Assembly (NCBI GenBank): GCA_028714735.1
Contig: JAQTLU010000001.1
Coordinates: forward strand, 62,001-126,000
Source: Gallionellaceae bacterium
GTDB taxonomy: Bacteria; Pseudomonadota; Gammaproteobacteria; Burkholderiales; Thiobacillaceae
Direction of reading: 5' to 3'
DNA: 64,000 nucleotides
Shown here: positions 9,902-16,794 of the stretch, in pieces
How the letters are laid out: every line of letters begins with the position of its first letter
Numbering within the stretch: position 1 is the stretch's first letter
Made by a program: the position numbers and the translations under genes
Notes under the pieces: generated by a model
Databases searched by the model: none
What the model was told of the DNA's origin: nothing
Seen by the model: the letters and a program-made list of their open reading frames with translations, nothing else

Positions 9902-10668
9902 TCCCAGTTGCGCCAGGGCGCCCGATTTTGTTGCCACAGGTCTTCCAGCATGGCGCGGTCGCGCACGGTATCCATGGCGTGCCAGAAGCCGTAGTGGGTA
10001 TACGCGCCGAGTTGCCCTTCGGCAGCCAGTTTCCTGAGCGGCTCGTTCTCCCAGGTGGTGTGGTCGCCAGCGATGTAGTCGAGCACGCCGGGTTCGAGGA
10101 TGAAGAAGCCGCCGTTGATCCAGCCGCCGTCGCCGAGCGGCTTTTCCTGGAACGAGGCCACGCGACCCGCCTCCACCTCCAGGGCGCCATAGCGGCCGGG
10201 CGGCTGCACGGCGGTCACCGTGGCCAGACGCCCCTCCGTCTTGTGGAAGGCGATCAGCCTGGCCAGATCGACATCGGCGACGCCGTCGCCGTAGGTAAAG
10301 CAGAAGGTCTCGCCATCGAGGTACTCCCGGACCCGGCGCAGGCGGCCGCCGGTCATGGTGTCCTCGCCGGTGTCGATCAGGGTCACCTGCCAGGGTTCGG
10401 CATGGCGCTGGTGTACCTGCATCCGGTTGTTTTTCATGTCGAAGGTCACGTCGGACATGTGCAGGAAGTAGTTGGCGAAATACTCCTTGATGACATAGCC
10501 CTTGTAGCCCAGGCAGACCACGAAGTCATGGATACCCTGGGCCGAGAGTATCTTCATGATGTGCCAGATGATCGGCCGGCCGCCCACTTCGATCATCGGC
10601 TTGGGCTTGAGGTGCGACTCCTCGCTGATCCGGGTGCCATAGCCGCCGGCCAGAATCACGCATTTCAA
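9898..10668 (-). CDS. ddhA: Glucose-1-phosphate cytidylyltransferase
   Basis: A 256-residue nucleotidyltransferase with the N-terminal signature [13 protein letters not shown] and later [13 protein letters not shown] and NGGFF segments, as in RfbF/DdhA. It forms CDP-glucose from CTP and glucose-1-phosphate and commits carbon to the CDP-deoxyhexose route. The length is normal for the family. It is the first sugar gene after flbT-flaF, only 42 bp from the flaF stop with no terminator visible between them. It is therefore probably part of one transcript joining flagellin regulators and glycan synthesis. Confidence 0.95.
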   Translation of the reverse strand: MKCVILAGGYGTRISEESHLKPKPMIEVGGRPIIWHIMKILSAQGIHDFVVCLGYKGYVIKEYFANYFLHMSDVTFDMKNNRMQVHQRHAEPWQVTLIDTGEDTMTGGRLRRVREYLDGETFCFTYGDGVADVDLARLIAFHKTEGRLATVTAVQPPGRYGALEVEAGRVASFQEKPLGDGGWINGGFFILEPGVLDYIAGDHTTWENEPLRKLAAEGQLGAYTHYGFWHAMDTVRDRAMLEDLWQQNRAPWRNWE

Positions 10669-10710
10669 GGCGTGCCCCCTATCGGATAAAACGGCTTGAT
10701 GAAGCCGATC

Positions 10711-11082
10711 TCATTCGCCGCGCAGACCCGCGGCGATATTGAGGTTGATGTTGATCAGCACGTCGAGCTTCTCGGGCGCCGGGTAGGCCATCACCTCGAA
10801 GGTACGCTTGTCGACGAACAGCGACAGGTTGAGCAGGTTGGTCTTGATCTCGGCCGGCAGTTCGTTGTCGACGCTGGTCAACTCGGCCTGGAACAGGCTC
10901 CAGATGCGCTGGTTGTACCTGAGCACGTCCTCGAGCAGGGCATCCTGGTCCGGCTGCCCCCAACATTCACGCACCGCCTTCAGGCGTTGCGCGGCCTTGG
11001 TCAGTACGGACGCCTCCAAAGCCCTTCCCGAAAGGGTTTCCTTCTCGACATCCCGATAGGCGTCAATTGGATTGACTGACAT
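10711..11082 (-). CDS. flaF: Flagellar biosynthesis regulator FlaF
   Basis: A 123-residue helical protein matching the FlaF family (start NPIDAYRDVEKETLSGRALEASVL, end INLNIAAGL). In Caulobacter and other alphaproteobacteria FlaF is needed for flagellin production or secretion and acts together with FlbT. The gene starts inside the end of flbT (20-bp overlap), the usual arrangement of the pair, and is followed by the glycan genes. Finding this pair in a betaproteobacterial chromosome is unusual and suggests transfer of the whole flagellin cassette. Family assignment is strong from sequence appearance; the regulatory role here is inferred. Confidence 0.9.
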   Translation of the reverse strand: MSVNPIDAYRDVEKETLSGRALEASVLTKAAQRLKAVRECWGQPDQDALLEDVLRYNQRIWSLFQAELTSVDNELPAEIKTNLLNLSLFVDKRTFEVMAYPAPEKLDVLININLNIAAGLRGE

Positions 11083-11461
11083 GTTCCAGCAACTCCTTTT
11101 CGTAGGCGATGAGCTTCTTGGCGTGCTTCATCGCCTGGTAGTAATCGCCAAGCGCCACCTGTTCGCCGATCCGGTCCAGCAGGGGCAGGGTGCTGCGCAC
11201 GGCCTGGGCGACCTCGGAAATCGATTTGCGCAACGGATCCAGGTAATCGTTACGGCTCGCCGGGTCGATATACATCAACTGGAGCAGGAAGTAGATCCGC
11301 TTGCAGGGCGCGTCGGCGGCCTCCTCGGCGAGGATATCCTTCTCGCGCAGGATGGAAACTTCATTGAGCAGGGTCAAATCGGCGCGACTTTCCCCGTTGA
11401 CCACGACGGCACCATTCAGAAAGAGCTTCTCACCCGGTCGCAACGTCAGTCTCAGCGGCAC
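11063..11461 (-). CDS. flbT: Flagellin synthesis repressor FlbT
   Basis: A 132-residue protein beginning MPLRLTLRPGEKLFLNGAV, the conserved N-terminus of FlbT, followed by the LLNEVSILREKDIL segment. In Caulobacter FlbT binds the 5' leader of flagellin mRNA and promotes its decay until the hook is complete. The start is GTG at 11461, preceded by GGGGTAAGG. A 13-codon open frame ends three bases before it. The flaF start is embedded in the flbT 3' end. The flagellin leader upstream of the ATG at 14460 would be the expected target. Confidence 0.9.
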   Translation of the reverse strand: MPLRLTLRPGEKLFLNGAVVVNGESRADLTLLNEVSILREKDILAEEAADAPCKRIYFLLQLMYIDPASRNDYLDPLRKSISEVAQAVRSTLPLLDRIGEQVALGDYYQAMKHAKKLIAYEKELLEHVSQSN

Positions 11462-11464
11462 GCC

Positions 11465-11506
11465 TTACCCCAGTTCGGAACAGTATTCGATCACGGTTTG
11501 CATCAT
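11465..11506 (-). CDS. Possible 13-codon leader peptide upstream of flbT
   Basis: A short frame, MMQTVIEYCSELG, starts at an ATG preceded closely by GGGAGGGGGG and stops with TAA three bases before the GTG start of flbT. Good Shine-Dalgarno spacing and the near-abutting stop/start suggest translational coupling. So short a frame can easily arise by chance and there is no comparative evidence. It may simply be the 3' remnant of an intergenic sequence. Confidence 0.25.
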   Translation of the reverse strand: MMQTVIEYCSELG

Positions 11507-11635
11507 ACCCCCCTCCCGCTTTGGCCCGCCAACAGTATGAAAATCTCTTTGATTCTCCAGCCATTTGATGGAGACTTCCCAGTCAGCTACAACAGGATCC
11601 GGGCATGAGGAAAATCCTGTGAGGAGTATAGCGGG

Positions 11636-12832
11636 ATGACGATCTTCGATTCGACGGTGGATAGCGTTTTCTTTCCCTCCAGCACGCAGAGCGCGCAGCT
11701 GGAGGGACTCTCCCAGCGCGCCCTCAACAGCGGCCTGGAGGCCTACGTCGCAAAAAAATATGACGAGGCCATCAGTCACTTCAAGCGGGCAGTCGGCCTG
11801 GCACCCGCCTCCGCCACCGCCATCAACGCCTACGACTACATGGCCCGTTCGTATATCGCCCAGGGCGACAACCGGACCGCCATCGACACCTATAAACAAT
11901 CGCTGCGTGCGGATCCGGGCATCGACAGCACCCATACCGCCCTGGCCAACCTGTATTACTCGGACGGCCGCTACGCAGAGGCGCGTGTGGAATACGAGCA
12001 GGCGGTCAAGATCAACCCCTCGGCCGCGAATCGCTACTCCCTGGGCCAGGGCTATCTGGCGAACGGGCAGTATGCCGAGGCCGGACAGCAGTTCCAGAAG
12101 GTGCACGACATGGCGCCGCTCGAGCCCAACGGCGACTTCGGCCTCGGACAAACCTATGCCAGGCAAGGGCGTAGCAACGACGCCATCAGCGCATTCCAGC
12201 GCGCCCTCGACCTGCAACCCGATTTCCTGGACGCCTATTCCGAGATGGGCTATGTCCTTGCCGACAGCGGCGACATGGGCAGGGCACAGGAAATCGCGGA
12301 CCTGCTCAAGGCCAGGGCATCGCCGCTGGCGGACACCCTGAACCAGTATATCTATGAACAATCCGCCCCCAGGATGACCGCCGCCTACAACAGCGATATC
12401 CTCCGGCCATTCCTGACCAGTCTAGGCCCCAGGACACCGGTGACCACCCTGGGCGGCGACCTCTATCAGGCCGGCGGGCAGCAAACCTTGTCCATCATCT
12501 TTCAATTCGACAAGCCCATGGACCGGCAAACGGTGGAAAACACCCTGAACTGGCGGATCGGCCGGGATACCGGGACGGGCCATGGCGACGGCTACAATTT
12601 CGGCTATACCCCGCCGGCCAGTGAAATCACCCTGCCCGCCTCGCCCATGGCGGTTATCTACGACTCCGGGCAGCAAACGGCCACGGTACTGTTCAAGGTG
12701 ACCCAGAACAGCACGGCGAATGGCACGCTCGACCCGTCACACATCAAGTTCTCGTTCAATGGCAAGGACGCATCGGGCCTGGCCATGGCCTCCAACGCCA
12801 ACGACTACACAGGGTTTTCCGGTTTCGCCTGA
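11636..12832 (+). CDS. Tetratricopeptide-repeat protein of the flagellin locus
   Basis: A 398-residue protein. Residues about 30-225 contain roughly six TPR units (for example YVAKKYDEAISHFKRAVGLAP and YARQGRSNDAISAFQRALDLQP). Residues about 250-398 form a separate, probably beta-rich domain with no recognised family. There is no signal peptide or membrane segment. It has a GAGGAG ribosome-binding site and is divergent from flbT, sharing a 174-bp intergenic region. A bidirectional terminator follows at 12865. The location suggests a chaperone or assembly role for flagellin or its glycosylation, but this is only positional inference. Confidence 0.8.
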   Translation: MTIFDSTVDSVFFPSSTQSAQLEGLSQRALNSGLEAYVAKKYDEAISHFKRAVGLAPASATAINAYDYMARSYIAQGDNRTAIDTYKQSLRADPGIDSTHTALANLYYSDGRYAEARVEYEQAVKINPSAANRYSLGQGYLANGQYAEAGQQFQKVHDMAPLEPNGDFGLGQTYARQGRSNDAISAFQRALDLQPDFLDAYSEMGYVLADSGDMGRAQEIADLLKARASPLADTLNQYIYEQSAPRMTAAYNSDILRPFLTSLGPRTPVTTLGGDLYQAGGQQTLSIIFQFDKPMDRQTVENTLNWRIGRDTGTGHGDGYNFGYTPPASEITLPASPMAVIYDSGQQTATVLFKVTQNSTANGTLDPSHIKFSFNGKDASGLAMASNANDYTGFSGFA

Positions 12833-12864
12833 ACCGGGCAAATATCCAGATGCGCGGCAAAAAG

Positions 12865-12892
12865 AAACGCCGCCGGGTTTCCGGCGGCGTTT
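12865..12892. terminator. Bidirectional intrinsic terminator
   Basis: Perfect 12-bp arms AAACGCCGCCGG and CCGGCGGCGTTT are separated by a 4-nt loop. The hairpin sits between the convergent ends of the TPR gene (stop at 12832) and the small unknown gene (stop at 12908), and A/T tracts at both ends allow use in either direction. Confidence 0.85.
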
Positions 12893-12907
12893 GTCACTTC
12901 AATTCCA

Positions 12908-13510
12908 CTAGCCCAACTGCTTCAGCAGATCCGTATAACCTGTCCCGCCCAAGACCTGGCTGACGCCGCTGGCCAGCGCTTCGCGTTGGTCGGAGACCTT
13001 CGCGATGGCCGCCTCGACCTGGCGGGAAGCCGCCGCGACCTGTGCATCGCTGGCCGAGGCCGGGTCCAGATTCGGTATCCCCAGACCCTGATGCTCGGTC
13101 GGGAAACGAATCTCCTTGGGCAATACATCCTGCCCACTGTCCAGCTTGGGCACCTGCAAGGCCTCCATCTGCTTTCTCAAGCCGCTGAAACTCTCCAGAT
13201 ACTGGGCGCGAGCCGGGTCGTCGGTACGGAAAGGCGGATACTGTTTGACGATCGCCTGCAGATTGTCATTCATGCTCAGCAAGGTATCCGCCTGCTGCGC
13301 CAAAACCTGGTCGGCGGCCCGAACCAGCTTGCCCGCCTCGATGGATTTGTCGCGGTTGACCTGAATGCTGGCTGCGGCACTGATATTGACAGTCTGGCTT
13401 GGCTCCCCGGCCACCTTGGGCATTCCTGCCTCATGATTCTGAGCAGGACGCCCAGTGGTGATCTCGGGCGCAATGCCCGCTGTACCGATGTTTTGGATTC
13501 CTGTCACCAT
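12908..13510 (-). CDS. Hypothetical protein of the flagellin locus
   Basis: A 200-residue, mostly hydrophilic protein without signal peptide or membrane helices. The first 50 residues are low-complexity and Ala/Thr/Gln-rich. The rest is predicted helical, with heptad-like stretches (SIEAGKLVRAADQVLAQQADTL and QVAAASRQVEAAIAKVSDQRE). The start at 13510 has a strong AGGGGGAT ribosome-binding site. It follows flagellin by 74 bp on the same strand, so it may be read from the sigma-28 promoter. I do not recognise the family; a flagellin-associated accessory role is only suggested by position. Confidence 0.7.
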   Translation of the reverse strand: MVTGIQNIGTAGIAPEITTGRPAQNHEAGMPKVAGEPSQTVNISAAASIQVNRDKSIEAGKLVRAADQVLAQQADTLLSMNDNLQAIVKQYPPFRTDDPARAQYLESFSGLRKQMEALQVPKLDSGQDVLPKEIRFPTEHQGLGIPNLDPASASDAQVAAASRQVEAAIAKVSDQREALASGVSQVLGGTGYTDLLKQLG

Positions 13511-13531
13511 GGTTATCCCCCTTTGAACTTG

Positions 13532-13561
13532 CCGGCACCGGGCCTTTCAGCCCAGCGCCGG
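13532..13561 (-). terminator. Hairpin between flagellin and the downstream gene
   Basis: A 12-bp stem with two G-U wobbles (CCGGCGCTGGGC / GCCCGGTGCCGG on the minus strand) and a 6-nt loop lies 24 bp after the flagellin stop. No U-run follows, so it is more likely a stabilising or attenuating structure than a full terminator. Confidence 0.4.
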
Positions 13562-13584
13562 TTCATTCATGGGTCAATCCTGAA

Positions 13585-14460
13585 TTAGAACAACCTCAGG
13601 ATCGACTGGGCCGCCTGCGAAGCCAGGCTGAGGGAGGTCGTACCCAACGAAGTCCGGGTCTGCAGCATCAGCATGTTGGCACCCTCCTCGTTCTGGTCGG
13701 CCGCAACCAGCTTGTTCGCACCGTCGGTCAGGGTGTTGACCATATCGGTGATGAACTGCTGCCGCACGGTCATGATGCTCAGGTTGTTGGACAGCTTGGA
13801 GGACTCGGTACGCAGCGTAGCCAACGCGGTGTTCAGCGAATCTTCAGCCGTCTGAATCTCGGCAGTCGTATCGATTTCGGCGGTGGTCAGCGCACCGGTG
13901 CCCGTTGCAGTAGCACTACCACCAACGATAGCCAGACCTCCAGTAGCCGTAGCGGCGGCATTGAAACCGCTCAAGGTCAAGCTGGTGGAGGCCAGTTCGT
14001 TGAAGTTGACGGTAATGCTGTCGCTCTTCAGGAAGTTGATACCCTTGTACTGGGCATCGACCTGGCTGACGTTGTTCATCTGCTTGATGATGGAGTTGTA
14101 CTGGGTAGCGATACTGGTCAGCGAGGCGCCGCTGGTGGTGCCTTCGCCAAGCGCCGCACGCGCCTGGGACAACTGGCCGCGCAGGTTCTCGATCAGTGAA
14201 GTGAGCGCGGTCACGCCGTTGTTGGCGGCCTTGATCATCTGCACACCGTCGCCGATGTTGTCTTTCAGGCCATTCAACAGGCCGGCGCGCTGGGTATAGC
14301 CCTGGGCGGCGAAGAAGCTGGCCGGGTTGTCGAGGGCGGAGTTGACCTTCTTGCCGGTGGACAGACGCTGCTGCGTCGTTGCCATCTGTTCCGCGGTGGC
14401 CTGGAGGGAAACCAGGTTGGCACGCATTGCGGAGGTTAGTGTGATGTCGTTCATTGCCAT
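13585..14460 (-). CDS. Flagellin
   Basis: A 291-residue flagellin with conserved N-terminal D0/D1 (LTSAMRANLVSLQATAEQMATTQQRLSTGKKVNSALDNP) and C-terminal D1/D0 (EEGANMLMLQTRTSLGTTSLSLASQAAQSILRLF) domains, separated by a short variable centre rich in Ala, Thr, Ser and Gly (about residues 150-210). The N-terminal pattern resembles alphaproteobacterial flagellins accompanied by FlaF/FlbT rather than the classic MAQVINTN type. The Ser/Thr-rich centre offers sites for O-glycosylation. It has an AGGAG ribosome-binding site and a sigma-28 promoter at 14539-14565. The roughly 70-nt leader is a possible FlbT target. Confidence 0.95.
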   Translation of the reverse strand: MAMNDITLTSAMRANLVSLQATAEQMATTQQRLSTGKKVNSALDNPASFFAAQGYTQRAGLLNGLKDNIGDGVQMIKAANNGVTALTSLIENLRGQLSQARAALGEGTTSGASLTSIATQYNSIIKQMNNVSQVDAQYKGINFLKSDSITVNFNELASTSLTLSGFNAAATATGGLAIVGGSATATGTGALTTAEIDTTAEIQTAEDSLNTALATLRTESSKLSNNLSIMTVRQQFITDMVNTLTDGANKLVAADQNEEGANMLMLQTRTSLGTTSLSLASQAAQSILRLF

Positions 14461-14538
14461 GATAGGCTCCTGTTCTAGGGTCGTTTAGCGAGGAATTCTT
14501 CCTCGTCCATGCAACGGTTTAAGCCGCTGTTGGCCTGA

Positions 14539-14565
14539 TTAACGACCACTCCCGGAAAATCTTTA
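14539..14565 (-). promoter_or_regulatory. Sigma-28 (FliA) promoter of flagellin
   Basis: On the minus strand TAAAGATT is separated by exactly 11 nt from GTCGTTAA. The E. coli sigma-28 consensus is TAAAGTTT-N11-GCCGATAA, giving 7/8 and 6/8 matches with the correct spacing. It lies about 80-105 bp upstream of the flagellin start. Confidence 0.8.
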
Positions 14566-14613
14566 ACGGCGAATCTGAAATTTTTTTCGCGCTTCAAACC
14601 TGCGCGCGTTCGT

Positions 14614-15363
14614 TCAGATGTAGTTCAAGCGCGCCATCCGGACCAGGACATCCCGGACCCGCTGCATCATCTCGGCCATCCGGCCTTCAATCGCTGCGGC
14701 ATCGATAGCCTGCGTGCTGTCGCCCCGTCCCGCCGCCCAGTTCACCGATGCCGCGATGGCGGCATAACAAAGCCCCAGTTCCTTCGCCAGACAGGCCTCC
14801 GGCATGCCGGTCATGCCGACCATGTCGCAGCCGTCCCGGGCCATCCGCTCGATCTCGGCCCGGGTCTCCAGGCGCGGCCCCTGCACGCAGCCATAAACGC
14901 CGCCGGCCAGAAAATCCTCGCCGGCTTCCTTGAGCGCCGTCATGCAGCGCTGGCGCATCTCGTCGCAGTACGGCCAGGTGAAATCCTGGTGGGTGACCTG
15001 GTCGCTGTTGCCGTACTCGGCATAGGTCGTTTCGCGGCCATGGCTGTAATCGATGATCTGGTCCGGCACGGCCAGACGGCCCGGGTGGAAGTCCGGATGG
15101 ATGCCGCCCACGGTGGCGATCGACACCACATGGGTCACCTTCTGGGCATGCAAGGCCCACAGGTTGGCCCGGTAATTGACCAGATGGGGCGGAATCGTAT
15201 GTCCGTGGCCATGCCGGGCCAGGAAGACGATGGGATGGCCCTCCAGTTCGCCGAAGGTCAGCGCGCCGGAAGGCATGCCGTAAGGGGTGCGCACGACCTC
15301 GCGCCGGCTGATGTGGAGTCCGGGCAGTTGGGTGAGGCCGCTGCCGCCGATGATTGCTAGCAC
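14614..15363 (-). CDS. S-methyl-5'-thioinosine/methylthioadenosine phosphorylase family protein
   Basis: A 249-residue purine phosphorylase of the MTAP/PNP class-II family. It begins MLAIIGGSGL and has RHGHGHTIPPHLVNYRANLWAL (phosphate and base binding) and GVYGCVQGPRLETRAEI. Bacterial members split 5'-methylthioinosine or methylthioadenosine with phosphate for methionine salvage. The start is GTG at 15363, between the hpt stop and the conserved IIGGSG. It follows hpt by 2 bp, so the two purine salvage enzymes form an operon with rlmB. Confidence 0.9.
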   Translation of the reverse strand: MLAIIGGSGLTQLPGLHISRREVVRTPYGMPSGALTFGELEGHPIVFLARHGHGHTIPPHLVNYRANLWALHAQKVTHVVSIATVGGIHPDFHPGRLAVPDQIIDYSHGRETTYAEYGNSDQVTHQDFTWPYCDEMRQRCMTALKEAGEDFLAGGVYGCVQGPRLETRAEIERMARDGCDMVGMTGMPEACLAKELGLCYAAIAASVNWAAGRGDSTQAIDAAAIEGRMAEMMQRVRDVLVRMARLNYI

Positions 15364-15365
15364 GT

Positions 15366-15920
15366 TTAGTTCTCCTTCAGGGCATAAATGCCGGGCAGGT
15401 TGCGCCAGAGTCCGTAGGCATCCATGCCCATGCCGAACACATAGCGGTTGGGCAGGGTCAGGCCGACATAATCGGCCTGGATCGGCTTGGCATGGCCGAG
15501 TTCCTTTTCCGCCAGCACGGCGACCTCGACCCGCACCGCGCCCAGTTCCAGCAGCTTGGCCTTGGCGGCGGCCAGGGTATGGCCCTCGTCGAGTATGTCG
15601 TCCATGAGCAGCACGGTCCGGCCGTTGACCTCGCCGCGCGGCAGGGCGCACCACTCGATCTCGCCGCCGCGGGTGCCATCCCGATAACGGGTGGCGTGCA
15701 GGTAATCGAATTCGAGCGGAAAGGCCAGCCTGGGCAGCAACTGGCCGGCGAACACCACCGCGCCGCCCATGACGCACAGCGCGACCGGAAAGGTGTCGGC
15801 CAGCCGGTCGGTGATCTCGGCACCAAGCCGGTCCAGGGTCTGTTCGATCTCCAGGCGGCCGTACAACAGGTCCGCTTGATCGAACAGGGCCCAGGCGGCA
15901 TCGGTTTGCTGCTTGCTCAT
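15366..15920 (-). CDS. hpt: Hypoxanthine-guanine phosphoribosyltransferase
   Basis: A 184-residue type I phosphoribosyltransferase with the PRPP-binding motif VLLMDDILDEGHTL and the GGAVVFAGQLL segment. It salvages hypoxanthine/guanine to IMP/GMP. The start at 15920 overlaps the rlmB stop (ATGA); the longer in-frame extension upstream is a shadow of rlmB. Pairing with the methylthioinosine phosphorylase fits, because that enzyme releases hypoxanthine. Confidence 0.9.
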   Translation of the reverse strand: MSKQQTDAAWALFDQADLLYGRLEIEQTLDRLGAEITDRLADTFPVALCVMGGAVVFAGQLLPRLAFPLEFDYLHATRYRDGTRGGEIEWCALPRGEVNGRTVLLMDDILDEGHTLAAAKAKLLELGAVRVEVAVLAEKELGHAKPIQADYVGLTLPNRYVFGMGMDAYGLWRNLPGIYALKEN

Positions 15921-16660
15921 GGCTCCAGATTGGCGCGCTGGCGGCGTGCCTCGTACAGGCAGACCCCGGCCGAGACCGAGACGTTGAGGCTTTCGACCTG
16001 GCCGTACATCGGGATGCGCACCAGGACGTCGCAATGCTCGCGGGTCAGCCGGCGCATGCCGGACCCTTCCGCGCCCAGGATCAGCGCCGCCGGCCCGGAG
16101 AAATCGGCATCGGCGACAGGCAGGCTGCCTTCCAGGTCGGTGCCGACGATCAGGATGCCGCGCTCCTTCAGTTCCCGCAGGGAGCGCGCCAGGTTGGTCA
16201 CCGGGATGAACGGCACCGAGTCGGCGGCACCGCTGGCCGCCTTCATGGCCACGGCATTCAGGCTGGCGGCCCGGTCCTTGGGCACGATCACCGCGTGGGC
16301 ACCGAAGGCATCGGCGCTGCGCATACAGGCGCCCAGGTTGTGCGGATCGGTGACCCCGTCCAGGACCAGCAGCAGGGCCGGCTCGGTAAGGTCTTCCAGG
16401 ACCTCGTCGAGGGTGCGTGCCAGCTTGATCGGATCGACGAAGGCCACCACGCCCTGCGACTTGCCGTGCGCCATCTCCTCCAGCCGGCTGGCCTCGCTGG
16501 CGACCAGCTTGACCCCCTTGCCATCGGCGTGATGGCGCACCTCCTGGGCCCGCTTGTCGCGTCGTGCCTCGTCCAGGTAGATGACCTGGATGCTGGTCGG
16601 ATGGTGGCGCAGCCGCGACAGCACGGCATGAAAACCGTAGATCAGGGTACGCTGACTCAT
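15917..16660 (-). CDS. rlmB: 23S rRNA (guanosine-2251-2'-O)-methyltransferase
   Basis: A 247-residue SpoU-family (SPOUT) methyltransferase. The N-terminal RNA-binding domain begins MSQRTLIYGFHAVLSRLRHHP. The knotted catalytic domain has DPHNLGACMRSADAFGAHAVI, LILGAEGSGMRRLTREHCD and PMYGQVESLNVSVSAGVCLYE, the three SPOUT motifs. It 2'-O-methylates G2251 in the ribosomal P loop. The normal rnr-rlmB junction has been split by a partial duplication that repeats the first ten codons upstream (see 16657-16794). Confidence 0.95.
   Translation of the reverse strand: MSQRTLIYGFHAVLSRLRHHPTSIQVIYLDEARRDKRAQEVRHHADGKGVKLVASEASRLEEMAHGKSQGVVAFVDPIKLARTLDEVLEDLTEPALLLVLDGVTDPHNLGACMRSADAFGAHAVIVPKDRAASLNAVAMKAASGAADSVPFIPVTNLARSLRELKERGILIVGTDLEGSLPVADADFSGPAALILGAEGSGMRRLTREHCDVLVRIPMYGQVESLNVSVSAGVCLYEARRQRANLEP
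16631..16660. repeat. 30-bp direct repeat, copy at the rlmB start
   Basis: These 30 bases cover the first ten codons of rlmB. A second copy at 16765-16794 differs by one base, and the copies start 134 bp apart. This copy holds the functional rlmB start. Confidence 0.9.
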
Positions 16661-16794
16661 GGACGGCCCCCGGGGAGGAAAAGCCGGGGCATCGCCGATG
16701 AGGTTTCGGTGCAGGCTAACCTGCCGTCAGGCAGGTTAAGCGAGCCACGCGAGCGGCCGTAGCCAAAACCGTAGATCAGGGTGCGCTGACTCAT
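16657..16794 (-). CDS. 45-codon leader frame made by partial duplication of the rlmB start
   Basis: The frame starts with MSQRTLIYGF, identical to the first ten residues of RlmB. It then diverges into an unrelated 35-residue tail and stops (TGA) overlapping the rlmB ATG. Its ATG overlaps the rnr stop (ATGA), the position where rlmB itself would normally start. The simplest reading is that a junction segment was tandem-duplicated and the spacer filled by about 104 bp carrying a hairpin (16717-16738). The peptide probably has no function but could keep translational coupling from rnr to rlmB. Confidence 0.5.
   Translation of the reverse strand: MSQRTLIYGFGYGRSRGSLNLPDGRLACTETSSAMPRLFLPGGRP
16717..16738. 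repeat. Inverted repeat inside the rnr-rlmB insertion
   Basis: Perfect 9-bp arms TAACCTGCC and GGCAGGTTA flank a GTCA loop. It lies in the 104-bp insert between the two 30-bp direct repeats and may mark a small palindromic element. Confidence 0.7.
16765..16794. repeat. 30-bp direct repeat, copy at the rnr stop
   Basis: Second copy of the rlmB start segment with one mismatch (G for A). Its ATG overlaps the rnr stop codon. Confidence 0.9.
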
